A DNA stretch of 64,000 bases from Sphingobacterium sp. JB170 (GTDB lineage: Bacteria > Bacteroidota > Bacteroidia > Sphingobacteriales > Sphingobacteriaceae), in the NCBI RefSeq assembly GCF_900163865.1, contig NZ_FUKU01000037.1:1-64000 (forward strand). Reading direction: 5' to 3'. How positions within the stretch are numbered: position 1 is the first letter of the stretch; every line of letters starts with the position of its first letter. This document shows, one piece after another, positions 6,378 through 14,617 of this stretch. A program made the translations under genes and the position numbers. The notes beneath the pieces are model-generated. The model did not search any database, was not told where the DNA came from, and saw only the letters and a list, made by a program, of their open reading frames with translations.

Positions 6378-8396
6378 TTAATCGTAAAACTTCCAAGAAA
6401 CGCCAAATCTAAAATTTGCATCGTTCATCGGATAACGCCTAACGGTGTAGTATCCCTTGGGGTATACAAATTGATTTACGAAATTATAGGAAACAAATAA
6501 ATTCACTCGGTCGATATTTCCTGTAAACCAAATGTCGCCAATTGGATAGGTTGAATACTTGATTCCCGCATTATCGTTATAGAATTGTCCGACGTTTATG
6601 GCGTAAGATGGTGTAGTGAATGGCGTGTTGAAACGCACATCTAGACCAAGTCTAAAATCCATCACATTGTATAGAATATTGGCATAATATAAGCTATGCC
6701 AGGTATACAGTTCAGGAACAGCCAAAATATCTGCCGCATCGGTCTTATGGTACACCACTAAGTTGTCCAAATGAAATCTACCCACGCGAAAATTCTGTCC
6801 AACGGATACCTTTAGCAAATTCATCTTTCCAGACTGTGCGGGTGTAATTTGCCGAAACAGCAACTCATCATTATCTGGATTATCCACTTCACGGAAATAC
6901 ATATATTTATCCATCAGAAAATATTCCACTTTACCATTAAAGCCGATCTTCTTATTGGAATAACCAAAGGATAGATTCTGAATTTTTATTTTCTCCCACG
7001 ATTCATTCCATTGATGATAGGTATAATTCATCCGTTCATAGGCCATCTCCGGCGATTTGTTTTGCGAGTACGCCCCCAATGTAATTTTTCCGGCGCGCTC
7101 ACTTATATTGATGTCCGCATTCGCCTCGTACAAAAAGTCGCCTGCATTACGACCTACGACAATCTGATTAACGCTTGCCTGAATATCAACTTTATCACTG
7201 AACTGATAGCCGAGCGTTCCTTTGACCATGCTATTCTGATAAAATTCGTTCGACAAGCTATCTCCATACCAAATCAAATCGTTCTGAAATCCTAAATTCA
7301 GCTTCGCTTGATTTTTGAAAACGCCTGTACCTCGCAGGTAAAAACTATAGGAAAAATCGTTGGTGATGGTGGTAATACTCGTGGTATCGTCAACGAGTAT
7401 CGCATCACCATATGGAAATGCGCCGTCTGCATCCGGTTCATTTTTAAAAAACATATACTTTCGCTGACGAAAAGACGTATTATGGGCAACTGCATTTGTG
7501 GGTCGTATCTCCATTTCCGGCGTACCCGCGTTGAGCGTATCGAGCCTGCCTAAGAAATAAGATTGACGCAAAAACATACCATTATCGCTCCATTTGGTGT
7601 TCGGCCGATTCGCATTTTGTCCGCTCAACCGTACAAGATACCCCAGATTCGAAGTGTTTGAGGTATCCTTAAAAACATCACCTCCATAGACATTTTCATC
7701 CACTATGGAACCATTTTCTGCCCCACTCAAGCTATTGAAAGTACCATTGACCAGTAGGTTATAACGGTGATTCTTCGATTCATACCAACTAAAAACGGCT
7801 GCTTTACGGTCGTTATAATCCTGGTTGCTATAAAATCCGTCTGTGTTTGTTGCATAATAATCGACACCCACGTTCCACTGCGGATTGATATTCTGGGCTA
7901 CTCGAGCTCGAAAAACCTGATCGTCGAAGAAAAAACCTACCGCATACAACTCGGAATACCGCGCACGTGCGCGAAAATATTGTATAGAGTCTGGATCAAT
8001 AACATACCGCTCCATAGCGTGAAATCCGGACTGAAATCCGATGGACTTATCCGATTTAAATAATAAGTTTCGGGAAGCAAGACCATAGGCCCCTAAATTT
8101 ATCGTTGGATCCCATGGGAGATTTTGTTTGTTGTAATACTGAAAATTGACATGTGTGGTGTCAATTTGTATCGTCCGTGTAGACTGCTTAAGCATTTCTA
8201 AGGTCGTGTAACGTACATACTGTGCGTTAAATATAACCGAGTCCTTCTTATTATCTTCTAACGCTCGTGCGGAATCAAGCGCACTGCTAAATTCTTCTTC
8301 TACCTGGGCAAAAACATAGGTTCCACTCAACGAAAAAATAAGAAATAGAAATAATAACCGTTTTATGTACCGATCCATCAAAGCCGCTTTGTTCAA
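6378..8396 (-). CDS. Putative porin (Porin_10 family), outer-membrane beta-barrel
   Basis: A 672-residue secreted protein with a signal peptide (about residues 1-30, hydrophobic RLLFLFLIFSLSGTYVFA then Q) and a long series of alternating, aromatic-rich beta strands ending in the barrel-type C-terminus FRFGVSWKFYD, with the final aromatic residues expected for outer-membrane insertion. The conserved start of the mature part (TTLEMLKQSTRTIQIDTTH.. NLGAYGLASRNLLF) is that of the Bacteroidota putative porin family PF14121. It probably forms a general pore or channel; substrate unknown. It follows the purine nucleoside phosphorylase gene on the same strand after 36 bp, so the two are probably co-transcribed. 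Confidence 0.85.
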   Translation of the reverse strand: MNKAALMDRYIKRLLFLFLIFSLSGTYVFAQVEEEFSSALDSARALEDNKKDSVIFNAQYVRYTTLEMLKQSTRTIQIDTTHVNFQYYNKQNLPWDPTINLGAYGLASRNLLFKSDKSIGFQSGFHAMERYVIDPDSIQYFRARARYSELYAVGFFFDDQVFRARVAQNINPQWNVGVDYYATNTDGFYSNQDYNDRKAAVFSWYESKNHRYNLLVNGTFNSLSGAENGSIVDENVYGGDVFKDTSNTSNLGYLVRLSGQNANRPNTKWSDNGMFLRQSYFLGRLDTLNAGTPEMEIRPTNAVAHNTSFRQRKYMFFKNEPDADGAFPYGDAILVDDTTSITTITNDFSYSFYLRGTGVFKNQAKLNLGFQNDLIWYGDSLSNEFYQNSMVKGTLGYQFSDKVDIQASVNQIVVGRNAGDFLYEANADINISERAGKITLGAYSQNKSPEMAYERMNYTYHQWNESWEKIKIQNLSFGYSNKKIGFNGKVEYFLMDKYMYFREVDNPDNDELLFRQITPAQSGKMNLLKVSVGQNFRVGRFHLDNLVVYHKTDAADILAVPELYTWHSLYYANILYNVMDFRLGLDVRFNTPFTTPSYAINVGQFYNDNAGIKYSTYPIGDIWFTGNIDRVNLFVSYNFVNQFVYPKGYYTVRRYPMNDANFRFGVSWKFYD

Positions 8397-8432
8397 ATAT
8401 TCTTTGCCAAAAATAAGGCTAAAATTTGCATT

Positions 8433-9245
8433 TTACTGTACCGCTATTAATTCTTTTAGAATCTTTGTCATTTTAGGCTCTGCACTTGCGGCAACTTCCA
8501 CAATATCTTTCAAGGAAACCTGCTTTAAATCTGGATGAAATCCTTCGTCGGTAATGACCGATATCGCAAAGACTGGTAGATTCATATGGTTTGCGACAAT
8601 AACCTCCGGAACAGTACTCATTCCAACAATGTCACCCCCAATTATTCGCATATACCGGTACTCCGCACGGGTCTCTAAATTGGGGCCTGCCGTGGATACG
8701 TATACAACTTTATGAACCCGGTAGTCCAAGCGATGCGCAATATCGAGCGCCTGATCAACCAAATCCCTGCTATACGGCTCACTCATATCAGGAAACCTCG
8801 GACCCAAATCAGCATCATTCGGTCCACGCAACGGATTGTCGGGAAGCAAATTAATATGATCATCGATAATACCAATATCCCCTTTCAAAATGCTTGGATT
8901 CAAAGAACCTGAAGCATTAGACACGAAAAGCTTTTTAATTCCCAGCGCTTTCATTACTACGACAGGAAAAGTAATCTCATCCATCGTATACCCTTCATAA
9001 TAATGAAGTCGTCCCTGCATCGCGACAACCTTACGACCACTTAAGGTCCCAAAGATGAGTTTCCCGCTGTGGAATTCGACTGTTGAAATAGGGAAGTTTG
9101 GTATATTGGAATACATCAGGCTTGACGTGATTTCGATTTCGTCGACTAATTTGCCGAGTCCCGTGCCGAGAATAATTCCAAATTCCGGCACAAAGTCTTC
9201 AATCTTGCGACGTATCGCCGTTACTGCATCTTCTAAAACGCCCAT
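8433..9245 (-). CDS. Purine nucleoside phosphorylase
   Basis: A 270-residue cytoplasmic enzyme that splits purine nucleosides with phosphate to give the base and ribose-1-phosphate, for purine salvage. Motifs match the trimeric (PunA/mammalian-type) class: phosphate site GIILGTGLGKL (residues 24-34), TVEFHSG, QGRLHYYEGY with the phosphate-contacting Arg and His, VSNASGSLNP, GPNLETRAEY and the base-binding GGDIVGMSTVPEVIVA. The start ATG 4 bp inside the gap is the only reasonable one, giving MGVLEDAV. It leads the pair with the Porin_10 gene. Confidence 0.95.
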   Translation of the reverse strand: MGVLEDAVTAIRRKIEDFVPEFGIILGTGLGKLVDEIEITSSLMYSNIPNFPISTVEFHSGKLIFGTLSGRKVVAMQGRLHYYEGYTMDEITFPVVVMKALGIKKLFVSNASGSLNPSILKGDIGIIDDHINLLPDNPLRGPNDADLGPRFPDMSEPYSRDLVDQALDIAHRLDYRVHKVVYVSTAGPNLETRAEYRYMRIIGGDIVGMSTVPEVIVANHMNLPVFAISVITDEGFHPDLKQVSLKDIVEVAASAEPKMTKILKELIAVQ

Positions 9246-9523
9246 ATAGATTTATCTGTTCTACCAAACTTAAGTTATTTTTTTTTCAAGAACAAATCCA
9301 CGCCGGTTACCCAGGCAATAAAAACACCATAATTCCGATTAGGAATCGTGTACTTATTAAACACCAAGAAACAAGAGCGAGGTGTTCGGCGAAAACACTC
9401 TCTCCCCAAAGCCCTACTAACAGCGCGACACCACTGCTTTAAAGATTCAAACGCATCTTAAAATGATGTTAAACCATGGCCACAATCAGAAAAACAGAAC
9501 AGAAGCAGACCCCGAAATAAAGA
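9246..9523. other. 278-bp gap with no recognisable feature
   Basis: Between the purine nucleoside phosphorylase start and the tRNA terminator I see no gene, repeat or RNA. The promoter for the phosphorylase/porin pair must lie in the first ~100 bases, but no clear TTTG / TAnnTTTG pair stands out. Confidence 0.5.
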
Positions 9524-9555
9524 AAGGGCCGTATCAAAAAAATGATACGGCCCTT
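9524..9555 (-). terminator. Terminator of tRNA-Val(GAC)
   Basis: A 12-bp perfect stem AAGGGCCGTATC / GATACGGCCCTT with an A-rich loop, directly downstream of the tRNA on the minus strand. Confidence 0.85.
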
Positions 9556-9558
9556 AAG

Positions 9559-9633
9559 TGGGAAATACTGGGTTCGAACCAGTGACCCCTACCTTGTCGA
9601 GGTAGTGCTCTAAACCAGCTGAGCTAATTTCCC
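9559..9633 (-). tRNA. tRNA-Val(GAC) with non-canonical C33
   Basis: Minus-strand cloverleaf: acceptor GGGAAAT/ATTTCCC, D-arm GCTC..GAGC, anticodon arm CTACC-TCGACAA-GGTAG, T-arm ACTGG-TTCGAAC-CCAGT, discriminator A, no encoded CCA. Perfect pairing of the five-base anticodon stem sets the loop as TCGACAA, giving anticodon GAC (valine) preceded by C at position 33, where almost all tRNAs have U. Shifting the frame to restore T33 would read CGA (serine), but the stem would break and the long serine variable arm is absent. Confidence 0.85.
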
Positions 9634-9714
9634 CTTTGATGGTTTTTTATTTAACGATACAAAGATACATGTATTTCTAACTTATCAAAGCCAGAATGGT
9701 TGGAAAACTTATTT

Positions 9715-11205
9715 CTATAACTTTAATTTTTCATCTGAAGTTAATTTCCCCTTAGCCGTGATCAAAAGGAAAAGAAAGGTTGTTAAAGCATTATACACGA
9801 TAAGTTCAAAACCTATACGGTAAGAAGTGTGCGGTGTTATCAAGTATGTGTCCAAAAGAAACCAAATTGCTGGCGATAGTACACAGAAATAGGGCACCAA
9901 ATTATCATTCACTTTGTAATCGGTGAGTATCCCGAAGGCAAATAATCCCAAAAGAGGACCATAGGTATATCCGGCAGCAGTGAAAATGGCGGTAACCACA
10001 GAATCATCGTTCAATAATCGAAAAACAAGAATCACAAGCAACATAATCACACTGAATCCAAAATGAACGAAATTACGCTGGCGTACCAGCTTCATGTCAT
10101 TTGGATTTTCTTTTTTATTGAAATCAAGAAAATCGACACAAAATGATGTCGTCAAAGCGGTCAGCGCCGAATCAGTCGTGGCAAAGGTCGCCGCGGTCAG
10201 CCCCATCATAAAAACGATGCCAGCAGCCATCGAAAGATGGTTTAATGCAATATCAGGATACAAATAATCCGGTGTTTGAAGTTGCGAAATATCAATTCCT
10301 TTCTCCCCCACGTATATATACAATAGGGCACCAACAGCAAGAAAAAACAAATTAATGATTACAAACACGCCGGTAAAGGTTAACATATTCTTCTGCGCTT
10401 CACCAATTGTTTTCATACTGAGATTCTTTTGCATCAAATCTTGATCTAGCCCGGTCATCGCAATAGTTGTAAATGCACCACCTATCACATGCTTCCAGAA
10501 ATGACTTTTATCTCCGAGTAGATTTTCCCAAACGATAATTTGTGAATAAGTGCTATCCTTCACACGCTCAAAGGCCTCCAAAACACTAATTCCAAGACCA
10601 TCGGCCATGAAATAGATGGAGAGCAGTACCGCGAACAATAGACAGGCCGTCTGTAAAGTGTCTGTGATAATAATTGTTTTAAGTCCACCTTTGTTGGTAT
10701 AAAGCCAAATCAACAATAGGCAGCCCGCAACAGTGATCCCGAATGGCACGTCCCATGTATCAAAAATAAATTTTTGCAGAATAATTGCAACCAGATACAA
10801 TCGAAACGCCGACCCCACGGTTCGTGAAACAAGAAAGATCATCGATCCCGTCTTATAACTTTTATACCCCATCCGCTCCTCAAGGTAGGTGTAAATCGAG
10901 GTGAGGTTCATCCGGTAGTAAAGAGGCAATAATACGTAGGCGATGACAAGAAACCCTAAACCATTGCCTAATACAAACTGAAAATAATTGAAATTTGACG
11001 TACCAACAGCACCCGGAACAGATATGAAAGTTACACCTGAAAGCGCTGTTCCAATCATACCAAAGGCAACCATATACCATTTGGAATTCCGGTTGGCAAC
11101 AAAAAATGTCGAATTATCAGACGTGTTACGAGCCGTGAAATGTGAAATGGCAAGCAGCATACCAAAGTATACAAAAAGAAAAGACAATAAAATTAATGGA
11201 GACAT
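9715..11205 (-). CDS. Sodium:solute symporter (SSS family), probable amino-sugar importer
   Basis: A 496-residue inner-membrane protein with about 13 hydrophobic helices and SSS-family signatures: SNFNYFQFVLGNGLGFLV in the early helices, YLEERMGYKSYKTGS after helix 3, GGLKTIIITDTLQ in the central region and the sodium-site-type helix AATFATTDSALTALTTSF. Family members couple Na+ entry to uptake of sugars, amino acids or sialic acid. It lies 49 bp after murQ in the same operon. In Tannerella forsythia a MurNAc transporter gene is grouped with murK and murQ, so MurNAc or a MurNAc-containing disaccharide is the likely cargo here. The family is certain; the substrate is inferred from context. Confidence 0.88.
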   Translation of the reverse strand: MSPLILLSFLFVYFGMLLAISHFTARNTSDNSTFFVANRNSKWYMVAFGMIGTALSGVTFISVPGAVGTSNFNYFQFVLGNGLGFLVIAYVLLPLYYRMNLTSIYTYLEERMGYKSYKTGSMIFLVSRTVGSAFRLYLVAIILQKFIFDTWDVPFGITVAGCLLLIWLYTNKGGLKTIIITDTLQTACLLFAVLLSIYFMADGLGISVLEAFERVKDSTYSQIIVWENLLGDKSHFWKHVIGGAFTTIAMTGLDQDLMQKNLSMKTIGEAQKNMLTFTGVFVIINLFFLAVGALLYIYVGEKGIDISQLQTPDYLYPDIALNHLSMAAGIVFMMGLTAATFATTDSALTALTTSFCVDFLDFNKKENPNDMKLVRQRNFVHFGFSVIMLLVILVFRLLNDDSVVTAIFTAAGYTYGPLLGLFAFGILTDYKVNDNLVPYFCVLSPAIWFLLDTYLITPHTSYRIGFELIVYNALTTFLFLLITAKGKLTSDEKLKL

Positions 11206-11254
11206 CTCTATTTATTCAAGGATTTATAACTTCTTTTTAGCATCAATCAAGCAT

Positions 11255-12067
11255 TTACTTTGATATCCCACTGTTTTCTATTGCCTTACGCACATTGCCA
11301 TATTGGTCCAATAATTTTGATGCTGTATCTTCGTCTAAGCCCGTCTCGTCCATCACCATACGCACACCTCGCGCAACAAGCTTTATATTCGAGAGTTGCA
11401 TATCGACCATTTTATTCCCTTTCACTCTTCCCAATTGGATCATAACCGAAGTACTCAACATATTGAGCGCAAGCTTTTGGGCGGTACCCGATTTCAGGCG
11501 TGTTGAGCCGGTTACAAATTCTGGTCCTACAACCACTTCAACTGGATATTGTGCTGCCTCTGCGATCGGTGAGTTGCTATTACAAACAATACATCCTGTT
11601 GCAAGTCCCGCACTATTTGCTTCGTTGAGCCCGCCAATAACGTAAGGTGTTGTTCCCGAGGCAGCAATTCCCACAACGACATCATCTTTATTAATTCCAA
11701 ACTCCTGAAGATCCTTCCACGCTTGCTCCATATTATCTTCAGCGAACTCGACTGCTTTTCGAATAGCGGTATCGCCACCGGCAATTAGTCCAATCACCCA
11801 GTCAAAGGGAACACCAAATGTCGGAGGACATTCCGAGGCATCAAGAATACCTAAGCGTCCGCTTGTCCCCGCCCCGATATAGAACAATCTCCCGCCGAGC
11901 TTCATTTTTTCTACGGTAATTTTCACCAATGCCTCAAGCTGCGGTATTGCCTTTTCCACAGCAAGTGGTACTGTTTTATCCTCACTATTCATGTTCGTTA
12001 ACAATTCATTAACAGACATTTTATCTAAGTCTTGATAATTCGACTCTTTTTCCGTTACTCTTACCAT
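11255..12067 (-). CDS. murQ: N-acetylmuramic acid 6-phosphate etherase
   Basis: MurQ cleaves the lactyl ether of MurNAc-6-phosphate, giving GlcNAc-6-phosphate and D-lactate, the committed step of muramic acid recycling. The SIS-domain signature GAGTSGRLGILDASECPPTFG-like run is intact, including the catalytic Glu of the ASE motif, and GIAASGTTPYVIGG and VTGSTRLKSGTAQKLALNM follow as in the family. I chose the start at MVRVTEKESNYQDL, giving 270 residues, the usual length; an in-frame upstream extension would add 19 untypical residues. It lies in a minus-strand operon between the GH9-deacetylase fusion and the symporter. The MurNAc kinase that makes its substrate is not in the window. Confidence 0.95.
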   Translation of the reverse strand: MVRVTEKESNYQDLDKMSVNELLTNMNSEDKTVPLAVEKAIPQLEALVKITVEKMKLGGRLFYIGAGTSGRLGILDASECPPTFGVPFDWVIGLIAGGDTAIRKAVEFAEDNMEQAWKDLQEFGINKDDVVVGIAASGTTPYVIGGLNEANSAGLATGCIVCNSNSPIAEAAQYPVEVVVGPEFVTGSTRLKSGTAQKLALNMLSTSVMIQLGRVKGNKMVDMQLSNIKLVARGVRMVMDETGLDEDTASKLLDQYGNVRKAIENSGISK

Positions 12068-12139
12068 ATTAAAATAAAAATCTTCAATCATACAAATATG
12101 CAAATTTTCCCACAAAACACGCACAAAACCGCAAAAACT

Positions 12140-14617
12140 TTATTGAGCTAAAAGTTGATCGATACGGACGAATTCGTATTTCTTAGCACTCAGGTTATCA
12201 ATAAGCGTTTCAAGTTTATTATAAAATTTATCTTGGCGGCGGCTGTCAACCCCCAAATGTATTAAAATAATATTTCCCTGTAAACCGAAATTCTCTTCTA
12301 TTTTATACAATCCTGTTAATAATTCGTCGGAACTACGATATCTATCCCCCATTTCTGGATAGGTATAGTCTGCAGGAGTACGTAATCCCGGCGTATAGTT
12401 AACTGTCTGAACGCCAATTTCGCCCGACCATCTTACGATATCTTGGTTGTACCACTCATACGAGGGCAAATAGTAGTGGGCTGACTCTTTGGTTATTCCG
12501 AAGCGCTTAAGCATCTGGTAATTATTCTCTAAATCTCGCTTAAAATCCTCCCTTCCAATGATCGTACTATCGCGATCGTCCCATGAAGCATACAACAAGT
12601 GCTTATCCGAGTGCGGACCTAGATAATGCCGCTTAGCAATTGATTTAATAAATTTTTTGTTCGCATCATCACGCAAAAAGTCCCCTGTCAAAAAAAAGCT
12701 GGCTGGTACGCCTTTCTCACAAAGTGTTTTGGCAATATGGTTTCTTCCATCCGTTAAATCGTGTGCTGTAAAGACCAGACATACCTGCTTTTTATCTACC
12801 GCGCCACGTACGACTGCTCCATATTGGTCTTTTTTTGACTTCGCCGGAACTTCTTGTGAGGCAAGTAAATAGATTAATGAAGCCGTTCCATCCATGGTCG
12901 GCTCATTGCTGCTGTAATCGCCGTAGTCATCGTGATATACCGCTAGCTCACTCTGAAAATTGGCGTATTCATCCTGCTGATTGAGTTTAATACCGATCAA
13001 ATTATTGAAAATCGACGTATATACTGGTCCATCGACTAAACCGCCATCAATAGGAAAGTCATTTAAATGTGTAAATGCAGAATGTGGATCTTCCGGCGTA
13101 TCGCCATCAAATGGTAAACCGTAAACCATGCTCGTTCCCCATGGATTCACACCGAACAACCAGTCGATATTCGCCTGCATCAATTCCGTATAATGCTTAT
13201 CGCCACTTAACTCTTGATACCACAAGCATTGCATAGCAAAAGACACCGTTAGGTTGTTACTACACCAGATAAACGGAACACCGCGATAAAAAGCATTTTC
13301 TTGTGCGCGGTCCCAAACCTGCTCGATTCCTTGCTTATAATACCCGATTAGTTCCTCGCGCTCTTTGCCTCGCAACTGTTCTGCGAGCTCATAATGCCCT
13401 AAATTGATAAAAGGATAATACTGGTAATGGTTTGCTGTATCGCGGATCATCCACGGAGTAACGGGCTCTTCGCGTGCATATTTTAATCCACCAGTTTTAT
13501 ACTGCGGGTCTGCTGTGCGCCGATACATCGTTGCATAAGCGAGCTCCATATCATCCTTCCAGTTGTCTTCGGCATAAATATAAGGGGATTTCACCGATAC
13601 CGTTTGCGTCACACCCAACCTTTTATGGGCATACCGAAAGGCGGATTCTGCCTTATCAATTAACAGTGTACTAAAACTAGGCGTTACCTCCTGCAGAAGC
13701 GAAGCTCCCAAATTATAAGCACTCACAAATTTCGCCGCTGTGGAGCTCGTACCTGTCGTGTTGTTCATAAATTTCCCCCGCTGCTGCGGTTTTCCATCAA
13801 TAAAATAGACTGGCCGCTCAAACCCGCGACCATAGAAAGGATCTTCACCCGGCATACGCATCGTCGCATGATCCCGATCATCGGCGATCTGATTGAACAT
13901 CACATCTTCGGATGGGTGCATCTTAACCAACCAATCTAATCCCCACTTAGCCTCATCAAGCACATCCTTTATGCCGTTACTACCGGAAAGGCCATTGGCC
14001 TGTTTATAATCACTAAACGCATCCGGAAAATCTCTGTAAGCGGCTAACAAATGGTACGTTGCATTTGCCGAAGTTGTCGCGTATTGCAAATAGTCGGATG
14101 CATCGTGCCATCCACCTCCCACGTCCACGCGCGTACTATCTTTAATACCTGCTGCCTGTCCATACATTGTAAAACCATCATGCGTATGGCAACTGTCTTT
14201 TAAATACGGATTGAACAGCGTGCGTTGCTGCCTCATGTACCGCAGCGTAAAATCTGCAGCCCCGTTATATACGTTATCGCCAATTCTGATCTCCCCCGAG
14301 ACTGTTCCATCAGTCTCAATAGTGTAACGGCCTGGTGTTTCGAAATCAGAAAAATCCAATCGATACGATTGTACAAATGGGCCGTAGCTTCCAAATGGCC
14401 TGGAGACCTTCCCCCTATAAACCACTTTATGGGTTACTAAGTCTCGAATAGAAAACTGCTTTAACTTTTTATCCTTTTTTGCTACCCAAACAGCAACCTT
14501 TGTTCCGCCACTTTTATAGCCAATTTGATTTACGCGGATCCAACTATCTTGTGCAAGGCAAAATGAACTTAATAAAATACAAAAACTAAAAACTATGATT
14601 TTATACCTATTCATCAA
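12140..14617 (-). CDS. GH9 glycoside hydrolase fused to a polysaccharide deacetylase (CE4-like)
   Basis: An 825-residue secreted two-enzyme protein. Signal peptide 1-22; cellulase-N Ig-like domain about 24-112 (IRVNQIGY..); GH9 (alpha/alpha)6 barrel about 118-590 with the catalytic Asp pair region GGWHDASDY (168-176), FGVNPWGTSMVYG and the Glu-bearing SSNEPTMDGTASL; then a NodB/CE4-type domain about 600-825. In that domain HSDKH supplies the metal His pair, FFLTGDFL and ILIHLG are typical, and the usual TFDDG is changed to FTAHDLTDG. GH9 members include endoglucanases and exo-glucosaminidases. With a deacetylase in the same chain and MurQ next door, an amino-sugar substrate (deacetylated GlcNAc/MurNAc glycan) seems likelier than cellulose, but this is inference. 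Its start overlaps the preceding gene by 11 bp. Confidence 0.88.
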   Translation of the reverse strand: MMNRYKIIVFSFCILLSSFCLAQDSWIRVNQIGYKSGGTKVAVWVAKKDKKLKQFSIRDLVTHKVVYRGKVSRPFGSYGPFVQSYRLDFSDFETPGRYTIETDGTVSGEIRIGDNVYNGAADFTLRYMRQQRTLFNPYLKDSCHTHDGFTMYGQAAGIKDSTRVDVGGGWHDASDYLQYATTSANATYHLLAAYRDFPDAFSDYKQANGLSGSNGIKDVLDEAKWGLDWLVKMHPSEDVMFNQIADDRDHATMRMPGEDPFYGRGFERPVYFIDGKPQQRGKFMNNTTGTSSTAAKFVSAYNLGASLLQEVTPSFSTLLIDKAESAFRYAHKRLGVTQTVSVKSPYIYAEDNWKDDMELAYATMYRRTADPQYKTGGLKYAREEPVTPWMIRDTANHYQYYPFINLGHYELAEQLRGKEREELIGYYKQGIEQVWDRAQENAFYRGVPFIWCSNNLTVSFAMQCLWYQELSGDKHYTELMQANIDWLFGVNPWGTSMVYGLPFDGDTPEDPHSAFTHLNDFPIDGGLVDGPVYTSIFNNLIGIKLNQQDEYANFQSELAVYHDDYGDYSSNEPTMDGTASLIYLLASQEVPAKSKKDQYGAVVRGAVDKKQVCLVFTAHDLTDGRNHIAKTLCEKGVPASFFLTGDFLRDDANKKFIKSIAKRHYLGPHSDKHLLYASWDDRDSTIIGREDFKRDLENNYQMLKRFGITKESAHYYLPSYEWYNQDIVRWSGEIGVQTVNYTPGLRTPADYTYPEMGDRYRSSDELLTGLYKIEENFGLQGNIILIHLGVDSRRQDKFYNKLETLIDNLSAKKYEFVRIDQLLAQ

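Noticed and set aside
9559..9633. tRNA-Ser(CGA) reading of the tRNA with C33
   Set aside because: It would break the perfect anticodon stem, and the long variable arm of serine tRNAs is absent.
12140..14617. A cellulose-degrading PUL on the strength of the GH9 domain
   Set aside because: No other cellulose or hemicellulose enzyme is nearby; the neighbours act on muramic acid and GlcNAc.
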